DNA of 33,652 bases from Prevotella sp. (GTDB lineage: Bacteria; Bacteroidota; Bacteroidia; Bacteroidales; Bacteroidaceae), in assembly GCA_017449025.1 (NCBI GenBank), contig JAFSKJ010000005.1:1-33652 (forward strand), written 5' to 3'. Below, piece by piece: positions 24,064 to 31,627 of the stretch. Position 1 is the first letter of the stretch. Every line of letters starts with the position of its first letter. The notes below the pieces were generated by a model. It was not told the origin of the DNA. It ran no database searches and worked only from the letters and a program-made list of their open reading frames with translations. The position numbers were made by a program, and so were the translations under genes.

Positions 24064-25998
24064 TCATCCGGCCTCAGTCTCATCGTTGTCTAAGGGCAGC
24101 TCTACGATGAATCGGCAACCGTCGTGGTAGCTGGCATCAATAGTAAGGTCGCCCCCAAGGGTTTGGGCATGGCGTTTTGCCAATGGCAGCCCGAGTCCGA
24201 GACCCTCGGAGAGGTCGTCGATTTTCATAAAGAACTTGAATATCCTGTCGTGTTCGGCCTCGGGAATACCCTTTCCAGTGTCCTCTACAGTGAAGAGTAT
24301 TGAAGTTGGTGAGCGGAACACCCGCAACACCACGTGCTTGCCGTCGGAATACTTGGCCGAATTGTACATTATCTCGCGCAACGTGCGCATCAGGTAGGTT
24401 CGGTTTGTCTTGATGCAGAAGTCGTCGGGCACATTGCTCTCGAAGATTACGTTGAGATTGGGGTAGTGCAGCTTGATGTAGCCTATGGCCTCGTGCGACA
24501 CATCGTTGCATGGCACCATGTCATGCTTATGTGCTTTCAGTTCCTCGCTGAGTCCTGTGTCAGAGCTGTCGAAGAGCATGAGGAGCATACGGTGTAGCAG
24601 CTTCGAGTTGTGCTCCATCATCTCCACAATGTTTTTCGACTCCTCGTCCGAGAGTCCGTTTTCCGTTCCGTCCGTGGAGTGATATTCTGCAAGCACCTGT
24701 GAGAATCCCATGATGATATTAAGGGGAGTGCGTATCTGGTGGCTTACGTTCTGAATGAAAGCCGTTTTCTGCCTGTCGGCCTCTTCCACCATCAGTGTGG
24801 CCTTCTCAAGCTCCTCGTTGCGCTGCTCGGTCTGACTCGTTGTGTAGCGTATGCTCCCCATGTGGAAGTTGAGCGACTGCAGCATGGTGGCAAAGCTGTT
24901 CTGCAACCGTCCTATGACATCTTGTCGATTGCTGCGAGGTATGTGCACCTCCATGTTGCCTTCGGCTATGGTCTGGGTTTTCCCCAGCAGCACCCGTATT
25001 GGCTGTATGGTCTGTGTCACGGCCTTATGGCAGAAGATGAGGATTATGATGATTCCTATGACGAGCAGCGGTATGACAATGTAAGTCAGACGGTGGTATC
25101 CGGCCAGCACTTCGCTGTCGGGACAAACAATGGCCAGGCTCCATGTGGTGCCCGGCACGGGCTGATAGCATACGAGGCTGGAGATGCCGCCTATTACGGC
25201 TCTGGTATGTCCCTGCTTCCCCTCCGTCATCTCATGTCCCAAGGCAATGATGTCGGCATGCTGCAAAGGGTTGACGTCGCTGAATATTGTCTTCTTGAAG
25301 AGCCGGGTGGTGTCAGGGTGCACGATGTAGCGGCCATCCTCGTCAATCATCATGAAATATGAGTGGGGGTATGGCCTTTCCTGCGACATCACTTTGGTAA
25401 GGCGCAGCAACGAGAGGTCGGTGGAGATAACTCCGATGAATGTTCCGTCGGAGGCATGCAGTGGTCGGGCGTAGGATGCCAGCATGCCTTCGAGCAACAG
25501 GTCCAGGGTTTCGTCGTCTTGGTAAACCACCCAGCATGGCCCGTCGTTGTCACGCGGTGATTTGTACCATATCCGGTCGAAGTATTCGTAAGGCTCCTCG
25601 ACAACGGTGGCTACGCTGTCGCCCTCACGCACTGTGTAGGCCGAGAAATATCGTCCGTATTTGGGAAACATGTCCGGCTCTGCGCTGATGGAGCACCCGT
25701 CGATGTGTGAGTTCATGCGCACCAGTCGGTTGGAGAAGACAAGCATAGAGTCGGGAACAAACGACCGCTCTATCAGCCAGCAGTTGGAGTTGGTGGCGGT
25801 CTCTATGGCCATCAGGTTTCGGCATAAGCGCTGCAAGGTTGTGTTCAATACACTATTTGCGCGACCTACCGCCTCGGCACGTATCATGTGGCGCGACTGA
25901 GTGAAGAGTATGCCTAAGGAGACAATGAAGATAGGCGCGGCCAGAAGCAGTATGCCGAGGCTGAGCTTGGTGGAGAACGACTTGCTAATGCTAATCAT
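24064..25998 (-). CDS. Cache-HAMP sensor histidine kinase
   Basis: 644 residues. N-terminal helix (LGILLLAAPIFIVSLGILF), periplasmic double-Cache domain (about 40-310, with YIVHPDTTRLFKKTIF), second helix, HAMP, and a coiled-coil-like linker. The DHp H-box is FIQNVSHQIRTPLNIIMG, with an intact His. The catalytic domain has the N-box REIMYNSAKYSD, G1 VEDTGKGIPE and G2 GLGLGLPLAKRH. No receiver or output domain is attached and no response regulator is encoded nearby. It overlaps the upstream receptor gene by 8 nt and is preceded by a perfect Shine-Dalgarno sequence. Confidence 0.93.
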   Translation of the reverse strand: MISISKSFSTKLSLGILLLAAPIFIVSLGILFTQSRHMIRAEAVGRANSVLNTTLQRLCRNLMAIETATNSNCWLIERSFVPDSMLVFSNRLVRMNSHIDGCSISAEPDMFPKYGRYFSAYTVREGDSVATVVEEPYEYFDRIWYKSPRDNDGPCWVVYQDDETLDLLLEGMLASYARPLHASDGTFIGVISTDLSLLRLTKVMSQERPYPHSYFMMIDEDGRYIVHPDTTRLFKKTIFSDVNPLQHADIIALGHEMTEGKQGHTRAVIGGISSLVCYQPVPGTTWSLAIVCPDSEVLAGYHRLTYIVIPLLVIGIIIILIFCHKAVTQTIQPIRVLLGKTQTIAEGNMEVHIPRSNRQDVIGRLQNSFATMLQSLNFHMGSIRYTTSQTEQRNEELEKATLMVEEADRQKTAFIQNVSHQIRTPLNIIMGFSQVLAEYHSTDGTENGLSDEESKNIVEMMEHNSKLLHRMLLMLFDSSDTGLSEELKAHKHDMVPCNDVSHEAIGYIKLHYPNLNVIFESNVPDDFCIKTNRTYLMRTLREIMYNSAKYSDGKHVVLRVFRSPTSILFTVEDTGKGIPEAEHDRIFKFFMKIDDLSEGLGLGLPLAKRHAQTLGGDLTIDASYHDGCRFIVELPLDNDETEAG

Positions 25999-27517
25999 GT
26001 TTCACCTCCTTCCCTGTTTCTGCCTCGCTTATTTCCTTTATCTTATCCTCATCTGAAATGTTCAGCAGGTTCTTCAGCAGCTCGGCAATGATATTGCCGT
26101 TGCGCTGTATGTTTCCGACAAGGTAGCCGGAAGCATCCTGGCCAATGTCGCAGAGTGTTTCCACGTCTCTGTTAATGGCCTCGGCCGGCGCCAGCATCTG
26201 GTTGGTCATGTTGTGCAGGAAGGCCATTTTCATGCGGTCGGCCTTTTGGGCGTGCTCGTATGCAACGCGCAGTTCATCGCCGTGTTCGCGCATCATGGCT
26301 GTCAGGTGTTCCAGCTCTCCGATATGCTTCGACAGCGACTGCTGCATGTGCTTGAAATTGCCTTGGAGCTGGCCTATCTCGTCCTTGTTGCTACAGTCGG
26401 GGATGGGTTCGTCGTAATTACCCCTGGCTATCTTATGTGCCTTCGCTGCAAGAATGTCCAACGGCTTCAGCTGATGGTGGATGACAGCCCAACTGAGCAG
26501 GAACATCAGCAGGAGGCATGCTATGGCTATGACGAGTACGTAGTGGAACAGGCTGTTGTAATCGCCGAAGATGTCGTCTTCGGGATATACTATGCCTGCG
26601 CTCCAGCCGAGCTTCTCTGTAGTGCGGCCAGGCAGTATGGCACGTTCGAAGGGTTTATAGAAGACGTAGTAGTCGGTGCCGTCCATGCGGAAAGGCCTGT
26701 ATCCTGTCTGCCCTGACACCATTGCCAAGGCAGCCTCCTTTACCGACGGGTCGGCATTCTCATAGAGTTCAAACACCGTCTTGTGGTTCAGCTTATTGGT
26801 GTCGGGATGCACTATGTACGAGCCGTCTTTGGCAAGCAGTATTGAGTAGGAGTTGGCCGAAGGCTTGGCTTCGGCAACGATGCGCGAAAGCACCGTGAGC
26901 GACACGTCGACGCCTATCACTCCGACTGGCTTGCCATCAGGGCCGGGAATAGGAAGTGAATAGGTGAAGATAGGAGCCTCGTCTGTGTTCAAGCCAATCA
27001 AGGGGTTCAGCCATCCTGGTATTCCTCTCTCCATGGGAAGAGTGAACCATTCCTGTTGGGTATAGGGGCGGTCGCCGAACGAGTCGTCGCGTACAAGTTT
27101 CTTGCTGCCGTAAGCCACATCTGCGCTGTCGGCATAGTGAACGTATGCCAAGAAAAACTTGTGGTCGGGAAAATAGTTTTCCTTGAAGGCTATGGCACAG
27201 CCAACCAGACAAGGATTTGACTCCACCAATTTGCTGGCGTAGGTGAACATCATCTCTGGACCGTCTTTATGCCTCAGCATGGCAATGTAGATGTTTCCCG
27301 TGGCCTGCTCCACGCTCAGCAGCATATTATCAACGCGCTCCACAGTACCATCAAGCGTCTGCGAAGCCTTGTGGATAGCCTCATACTTCACTGCTTTCCT
27401 CGAGAAATGTAGCATGACTGCCAACGACGCCATTAGCAGCAATGCCATAGCGCACACAACCATCAGACTTAAGCGTATAGATAAGGTTCGGTTGATTAAT
27501 TTGGTCAGTCGTCGCAT
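25991..27517 (-). CDS. Cache-HAMP receptor with degenerate, truncated histidine-kinase core
   Basis: 508 residues from the ATG at 27517; a TTG four codons upstream lies inside the -7 promoter element and is unlikely. First helix (LSLMVVCAMALLLMASLAVM), periplasmic double-Cache domain (about 45-320, with YIVHPDTNKLNHKTVF), second helix, HAMP and a helical linker. The C-terminal segment aligns with the DHp helix of the neighbouring kinase, but FLHNMTNQMLAPAEAI has Asn where the phospho-accepting His should be. The protein ends soon after, without an ATPase domain. It cannot autophosphorylate as a normal kinase. It may be a co-receptor that pairs with the kinase downstream. First gene of the five-gene run. 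Confidence 0.85.
   Translation of the reverse strand: MRRLTKLINRTLSIRLSLMVVCAMALLLMASLAVMLHFSRKAVKYEAIHKASQTLDGTVERVDNMLLSVEQATGNIYIAMLRHKDGPEMMFTYASKLVESNPCLVGCAIAFKENYFPDHKFFLAYVHYADSADVAYGSKKLVRDDSFGDRPYTQQEWFTLPMERGIPGWLNPLIGLNTDEAPIFTYSLPIPGPDGKPVGVIGVDVSLTVLSRIVAEAKPSANSYSILLAKDGSYIVHPDTNKLNHKTVFELYENADPSVKEAALAMVSGQTGYRPFRMDGTDYYVFYKPFERAILPGRTTEKLGWSAGIVYPEDDIFGDYNSLFHYVLVIAIACLLLMFLLSWAVIHHQLKPLDILAAKAHKIARGNYDEPIPDCSNKDEIGQLQGNFKHMQQSLSKHIGELEHLTAMMREHGDELRVAYEHAQKADRMKMAFLHNMTNQMLAPAEAINRDVETLCDIGQDASGYLVGNIQRNGNIIAELLKNLLNISDEDKIKEISEAETGKEVKHD
26002..26011 (-). promoter_or_regulatory. Perfect Shine-Dalgarno sequence for the histidine kinase
   Basis: The minus strand reads AAGGAGGTGA three nt before the ATG at 25998, with the GGAGG core six nt away. 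It lies inside the 3' end of the receptor gene. Most other starts in this window are A-rich and lack such a motif. Confidence 0.7.
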
Positions 27518-27526
27518 AATCGGTTG

Positions 27527-27534
27527 CAAATATA
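27527..27534 (-). promoter_or_regulatory. -7 element of the sensor operon, with a very short leader
   Basis: The minus strand reads TATATTTG ending only about 10 nt before the ATG at 27517. A start site 5-7 nt downstream would leave a leader of about five nt or less. No clear -33 TTTG is seen. Confidence 0.45.
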
Positions 27535-27784
27535 ATAAAAAAAATGGGAATCAGCACACACAAGACTCCAAATAATTGTTAATTCGCAACAGTAAATTAC
27601 GTAAGCTCACCTTTGGTGTCAGTCAGGCCGCTTGAAAGAAGGCAAACGATTTGAGAAAAGTATCCGAGGTGTGGCCGAACTTGTCTCTCGCGCGCGTGTA
27701 CAAATTACCTTTGCTACGTAAAAAGAGGTCGTGCCCGAAACAGACCAAAGGATATATTACAATTTTTTATGAAATAGGGTGTCA

Positions 27785-27858
27785 GGGTGACAGAATGTCC
27801 TGCCACAAAGCGTTTGCACCCTGTTTGAGGGTGACAGAGGGTGACAGAAGGGTGACAG
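27785..27858. repeat. GGGTGACAG short repeats
   Basis: GGGTGACAG occurs at 27785, 27829, 27839 and 27850; the last three follow each other with a 10-11-bp period. The octamer GGTGACAG also occurs inside the early trpC region, and a close relative near 250. No gene is visible in 27535-28284; the stretch holds this array, the 21-bp array and the hairpin cassette. Confidence 0.6.
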
Positions 27859-27898
27859 GTCTGACAATGGACTTTACACTGACTCAGATTGGATTTTC

Positions 27899-27994
27899 GA
27901 AAAGTGACACTTTAGCGTCGTAAAGTGGCACTTTAGCGCCGTAAAGTGCCACTCCTGCACCGCCAAGTGCCCCCCCTGCGCCGCTAAGTCATCA
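27899..27994. repeat. 21-bp-period array, second copy
   Basis: GTGACAC at 27904, GTGGCAC at 27925, GTGCCAC at 27946, GTGCCCC at 27967 and a decayed unit at 27988 keep an exact 21-bp period. The unit core is GTAAAGTGGCACTTTAGC, decaying from left to right. It is the same family as 136-216. Confidence 0.8.
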
Positions 27995-28000
27995 AATTAG

Positions 28001-28255
28001 GAAAATTCCGACCTGTGCGGTTGAAATGACGCTGAAAGCGTCTCCGCTCAGTAACCGTAGTGTCCGAAGGACCTGCGGACAAATGAAAGCTGCGGAATGC
28101 ACTCTGAAAGAGTGCCCCAGCAGCAGTATTGGGCGACCCCTTTAGGGTCGTTGTCCTCCCCTCTGCTTCTCCGGGGGTGCTTCGCACCACCCGGTTATTG
28201 AGAGGTGACCGCGTTGCGGTCATACTGCAGTTCAACCGCACAGCACGGAAAATTC
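28001..28255. repeat. Six-hairpin cassette bounded by 25-bp inverted repeats
   Basis: The arms 28001-28025 and 28231-28255 are reverse complements with four mismatches (shared core CTGTGCGGTTGAA). Between them lie six hairpins: 28028-28042 (GACGC TGAAA GCGTC), 28062-28072 (GTCC GAA GGAC), 28099-28115 (GCACTC TGAAA GAGTGC), 28134-28150 (CGACCC...GGGTCG), 28171-28194 (nested GGTGC/GCACC) and 28207-28221 (GACCGC GTT GCGGTC). No open frame of note. The outer repeat suggests a MITE-like unit; it ends 30 bp before the trp promoter. Confidence 0.75.
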
Positions 28256-28284
28256 TGGCAAAAAGAAAAATAATTGGGAAAAAA

Positions 28285-28316
28285 TTTGGCAGAAAGAAAT
28301 TAAATGCTTACTTTTG
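28285..28316 (+). promoter_or_regulatory. trp operon promoter (TTTG-N20-TACTTTTG)
   Basis: TTTG at 28285-28288, a 20-nt spacer and TACTTTTG at 28309-28316 make a complete Bacteroidetes-type promoter. The start site would be near 28322, about 30 nt before the leader peptide. Confidence 0.8.
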
Positions 28317-28350
28317 CAGCCGAATAGTTATTGAACGAGAATAATCAAGT

Positions 28351-28407
28351 ATGAAAATGACTGTAAACTTTTGGTGGTGGCGCAACTCAAGATTCGGACA
28401 ATCGTGA
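28351..28407 (+). CDS. trpL: trp leader peptide with three consecutive Trp codons
   Basis: ATG to TGA encodes 18 residues, MKMTVNFWWWRNSRFGQS. Three adjacent TGG codons lie at 28372-28380. A strong terminator hairpin follows 41 nt after the stop, before trpB. This is the classic layout of ribosome-mediated attenuation: starvation for tryptophan-loaded tRNA stalls the ribosome on the TGG run and changes folding of the following RNA. The Trp codons (28373-28377) can pair weakly with 28420-28424, and GCCT at 28418-28421 with AGGC at 28450-28453 of the terminator arm, a possible switch; these pairings are short. Confidence 0.85.
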   Translation: MKMTVNFWWWRNSRFGQS

Positions 28408-28448
28408 GAAGATAGCCGCCTACCTATATTTTACAATTAAGATACTGA

Positions 28449-28488
28449 GAGGCCTGTCGTAATCACGACGGGTCTCTTTTCAGTTTTA
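28449..28488 (+). terminator. trp attenuator terminator
   Basis: GAGGCCTGTCGT (28449-28460), loop AATC, ACGACGGGTCTC (28465-28476): 12 continuous pairs including two wobbles, followed by TTTTCAGTTTT. It lies between the leader peptide and trpB. Confidence 0.88.
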
Positions 28489-28500
28489 AAAGACAACAAT

Positions 28501-28540
28501 CGACATATCGTAATATCGACATCACGAAATAAACAAAAAA
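28501..28540 (+). repeat. 8-bp-phased CGAAATAT-like repeats before trpB
   Basis: Units CGACATAT, CGTAATAT, CGACATCA, CGAAATAA and ACAAAAAA start every 8 bp from 28501 and run up to the trpB start codon. The same unit precedes trpD and trpC. Confidence 0.65.
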
Positions 28541-28542
28541 AT

Positions 28543-29727
28543 ATGAGTACTTATCAAGTTGACGAGAAAGGATTTTACGGGGAGTTCGGCGGCGCGTATG
28601 TGCCGGAGATTCTGTACAAGTGCGTGAAGGACTTGCAGGAGGCGTACAGGCCGATTGTGGAGAGCGAGGAGTTTAAGGCGGAGTATCACGCGCTGCTGAA
28701 GGACTATGTGGGCAGGCCCTCGCCGCTGTACCTTGCAAAAAGGATGAGCGAGCGTTACGGTTGCCAGCTGTATCTGAAGCGCGAGGATTTGAACCACACG
28801 GGTGCGCACAAGATCAACAACACCATCGGGCAGATTCTGCTGGCGAAGAAGATGGGAAAGACCCGAATCATCGCGGAGACGGGAGCCGGACAGCACGGCG
28901 TGGCGACGGCGACGGTGTGTGCGCTGATGGACATGAAGTGCGAGGTGTTCATGGGCGCGACGGACGTGGAGCGACAGCACACGAACGTGGAACGCATGAA
29001 AATGCTCGGCGCCGAGGTGCATCCGGTGCGGACGGGCAACATGACGCTGAGCGATGCCTGCTCGGAGGCCATCCGCGACTGGTGCTGCCATCCCGCCGAC
29101 ACTTTTTACATCGTCGGCTCGACGATGGGGCCGCACCCGTACCCCGACTTGGTGGCGCGGATGCAGAGCGTCATCTCGGAGGAGATCAAGTGGCAGCTGC
29201 AGGAGAAGATCGGGCGCGACTACCCCGACTATCTCGTGGCCTGCATCGGCGGGGGAAGCAATGCCGCCGGCACGATTTACCACTACATGGACGACAATCG
29301 CGTAAAAATTGTGCTGGCCGAAGCCGGCGGCCACGGCTGGGACACGGACTACACGGCGGCGACGATTCACCGCGGCACGGTCGGCATACTGCACGGGGCG
29401 AAGATGCTCGTGATGCAGGACGACGACGGGCAGATACAGGAAGCTTTCACCATCTCGGCAGGCCTGGACTATCCGGGCGTGGGCCCCATGCACTGCAACA
29501 TGGCGAAGAAGGGCCGCACGCAGGTGCTGAGCATCAACGACGACGAGGCCATCTACGGCGGCTACGAGCTGACGCGCATGGAGGGCATCATCCCCGCCAT
29601 CGAATCAGCCCACGCCATCGCCGCGCTCTCCAAGCTCAGCTTCAAGAAGGATGACGTGGTGGTGCTGACGGTCAGCGGACGCGGCGACAAGGACATTGAA
29701 ACGTACCTCAAGAATAAACCAAAGTAA
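28543..29727 (+). CDS. trpB: Tryptophan synthase beta subunit
   Basis: 394 residues, starting MSTYQVDEKGFYGEFGGAYV. KREDLNHTGAHKINN carries the PLP-binding Lys, ETGAGQHGVATA the catalytic Glu region, and CIGGGSNAAG binds the PLP phosphate. It makes tryptophan from indole and serine together with TrpA, which is not in the window and probably lies beyond trpC. It is the first structural gene of the operon, as is usual in Bacteroidetes (trpB-E-G-D-C-F-A). The stop codon lies at the left edge of a 35-bp inverted repeat whose other arm is inside trpE. I see no insertion within trpB itself. Confidence 0.97.
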   Translation: MSTYQVDEKGFYGEFGGAYVPEILYKCVKDLQEAYRPIVESEEFKAEYHALLKDYVGRPSPLYLAKRMSERYGCQLYLKREDLNHTGAHKINNTIGQILLAKKMGKTRIIAETGAGQHGVATATVCALMDMKCEVFMGATDVERQHTNVERMKMLGAEVHPVRTGNMTLSDACSEAIRDWCCHPADTFYIVGSTMGPHPYPDLVARMQSVISEEIKWQLQEKIGRDYPDYLVACIGGGSNAAGTIYHYMDDNRVKIVLAEAGGHGWDTDYTAATIHRGTVGILHGAKMLVMQDDDGQIQEAFTISAGLDYPGVGPMHCNMAKKGRTQVLSINDDEAIYGGYELTRMEGIIPAIESAHAIAALSKLSFKKDDVVVLTVSGRGDKDIETYLKNKPK

Positions 29728-29858
29728 AAGCCCACCCAAGCCCTCCCGAAGGGAGGGATGTTTAGATAGATAAATAAATAGATAATTATGAATAATAGTA
29801 AAAACATTGCATCTGGTAACCAGACATCCCTCCCTTCGGGAGGGCTTGGGTGGGCTTT
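29727..29858. repeat. 35-bp perfect inverted repeat bracketing the trpE start codon
   Basis: Arms 29727-29761 and 29824-29858 are exact reverse complements, with a 62-nt loop that contains the trpE ATG (29788). Each arm also folds on itself (CCCTCCC GAA GGGAGGG). The left arm starts at the last base of the trpB stop codon; the right arm is translated as residues 13-24 of TrpE. Confidence 0.92.
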
Positions 29859-31302
29859 CACCACCGTGTCGAAGACCATTCTCGCCGACCTCTACACCCC
29901 CGTCGGCGTGTACATGCGGCTGCGCGACCTCTATCCGCAGAGCGCGCTGATGGAGAGTTCGGACTACCACGAGAAGGACAACTCGCGCTCGTTCATCGGC
30001 ATCAATCCCATGGCGAGCGTGGCCATCGGCCACGGCGTGGCAACCATCACCTTCCCCGACGGAACGACGGAGGAGCACGAGGTGAACAGCGACTACCGCT
30101 CGGACAGGGCCATCCACGCGCTGATAGACCGCATCGAGGTCGAGGGCGATGACGCCAGGACGTGCGGCCTCTTCGGCTACACGAGCTTCAACGCCGTGCG
30201 CTACTTCGAGGACATCGCGGTGAAGGACGAGACGCAGGCGAAGAACGACGCGCCCGACCTGCTATATATATTATACAAGGTGGTGATTGTGTTCGACCAC
30301 TTCAATAATACGCTCACAATCGTTTCACTCAATGGCGAGAAAGAACTTGATAACGTCATGAAGGCCATGAACAAAGCCAACGTGAAGGCTTACGACTTCC
30401 ACCCCGTGGGCGACATGCGGTCGACGCTGACCGACGAGGAGCACAAGGCGAACATCCGGCGGGGCATCAAGCACTGCCTGCGCGGCGACGTATTCCAGAT
30501 CGTGCTCTCGCGGCGCTTCATCCAGCAGTACGAGGGCGACGACTTCAAGCTCTACCGTGCCCTGCGCAGCATCAACCCATCGCCTTACCTCTTCTACTTC
30601 GACTTCGGCGGATTCCGCATCTTCGGCTCCTCGCCGGAGACCCACTGCCGGATAAGCCCCCCCCATCCCCCCCTTGGGGGGGAGTCCCGGAGTGCATCCA
30701 TTACCCCCCTGGGGGGGGGACAGGGGGGGCCTCGCATGTATATCGACCCCATCGCCGGCACGACCCGGCGCACGGGCGATGCCGAGACCGACCGCAAGGG
30801 CGCGGAGTACCTGCGCAACGACCCGAAGGAGAACGCCGAGCACGTGATGCTCGTCGATCTGGCCCGCAACGACCTCTCGCGCAACTGCCACGGCGTGAAG
30901 GTGGACTTCTACAAGGACCTGCAGTACTACTCGCACGTCATCCACCTCGTCAGCCGCGTCTCCGGCGAGCTCGACGAAGACAAAGACCCCATCAAGGCCT
31001 TCATCGACACGTTCCCCGCCGGCACGCTCAGCGGAGCGCCCAAGGTGCGCGCCATGCAGCTCATCTCCGAGTACGAGCCCCACAACCGCGGCGCCTACGG
31101 CGGCTGCATCGGCTACATCGGCCTCGACGGCTCACTCAACCAGGCCATCACCATCCGCACCTTCGTCTCGCGCAACGGCGAGCTGTGGTTCCAGGCGGGC
31201 GGCGGCATCGTAGCGAAGAGCAACGAAGAGTACGAGCTGCAGGAAGTGAATAATAAGCTCGGCGCCCTGCGCCGCGCGATACTAATGGCCGAGAAGATGT
31301 AA
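29788..31302 (+). CDS. trpE: Anthranilate synthase component I, carrying two in-frame palindromic insertions
   Basis: 504 residues; relatives I know are about 465-470. Typical features: KTILADLYTPVGVYMRLRD and LMESSD (feedback-site region), SSPETH, DPIAGTTRRTGD, ENAEHVMLVDLARNDL and GTLSGAPKVRAMQLI. It converts chorismate, with ammonia supplied by TrpG, to anthranilate. Residues 13-24 (TSLPSGGLGWAF) are encoded by one arm of the 35-bp inverted repeat. Residues 290-316 (SPPHPPLGGE...GGGQGGPR) are a G/C-homopolymer-rich palindromic insert placed between SSPETHCRI and MYIDPIAGT, where relatives have only a short loop. Both keep the frame. Removing them gives about the usual length, so the enzyme is probably functional. 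Confidence 0.95.
   Translation: MNNSKNIASGNQTSLPSGGLGWAFTTVSKTILADLYTPVGVYMRLRDLYPQSALMESSDYHEKDNSRSFIGINPMASVAIGHGVATITFPDGTTEEHEVNSDYRSDRAIHALIDRIEVEGDDARTCGLFGYTSFNAVRYFEDIAVKDETQAKNDAPDLLYILYKVVIVFDHFNNTLTIVSLNGEKELDNVMKAMNKANVKAYDFHPVGDMRSTLTDEEHKANIRRGIKHCLRGDVFQIVLSRRFIQQYEGDDFKLYRALRSINPSPYLFYFDFGGFRIFGSSPETHCRISPPHPPLGGESRSASITPLGGGQGGPRMYIDPIAGTTRRTGDAETDRKGAEYLRNDPKENAEHVMLVDLARNDLSRNCHGVKVDFYKDLQYYSHVIHLVSRVSGELDEDKDPIKAFIDTFPAGTLSGAPKVRAMQLISEYEPHNRGAYGGCIGYIGLDGSLNQAITIRTFVSRNGELWFQAGGGIVAKSNEEYELQEVNNKLGALRRAILMAEKM
30655..30735. repeat. In-frame palindromic insertion in trpE
   Basis: 81 nt (27 codons). The left half (GCCCCCCCCATCCCCCCCTT then a G-run) and the right half at 30703-30732 are imperfect reverse complements; each half has its own C-run/G-run hairpin. 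Flanking residues match conserved TrpE sequence on both sides. Confidence 0.8.
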
Positions 31303-31372
31303 TATTCAGCCCCGAAGGTAAGAAAGCGAAAGATGCAGGGACGCGAACCAGCCCCGAAGGGGCGACAAGACC

Positions 31373-31504
31373 ACAGGCAGGGGTGCAACCCCTGCAATGG
31401 CCGCAGGCAGGAAAGTCCCGAAGGGCCGACAGAGCAGCCTGTCACCTTTTCAGGGTTCCGCCGTTTCCGACGCAACAGGATACAGGGGTTGCACCCCTGC
31501 CTGT
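31373..31504. repeat. 22-bp perfect inverted repeat between trpE and trpG
   Basis: 31373-31394 (core GGCAGGGGTGCAACCCCTG) is the exact reverse complement of 31483-31504. The 339-nt gap 31303-31641 also holds several CCCGAAGGG-type mini-palindromes (for example GCCCCGAAGGGGC near 31351). No gene is seen in this gap. Confidence 0.8.
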
Positions 31505-31515
31505 AATCTGATAGC

Positions 31516-31627
31516 CCTTCGGGCTTCACGGCCACGAAAACCCACCGTCTGAACGGCCTTCGGGCATCACGGCAACGAAAAACCCACCGTCTGAACGGCC
31601 TTCGGGCTTCACGACGACGAAAAACAA
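31516..31627. repeat. 41/42-bp tandem repeat, about 2.7 copies, upstream of trpG
   Basis: Units start at 31516, 31557 and 31599 with CCTTCGGGCTTCACGGCCAC or close variants; the first two run on through CCCACCGTCTGAACGG. The third is cut short 14 nt before the trpG ATG. Confidence 0.8.

Noticed and set aside
27899-27994. CRISPR array
   Set aside because: The units are contiguous 21-bp tandem copies with no unique spacers, and no cas gene is present.
28522-29493. Minus-strand frame of 323 codons opposite trpB
   Set aside because: It is antisense to clearly conserved TrpB; its His/Arg-rich composition is typical of a shadow of GC-rich DNA.
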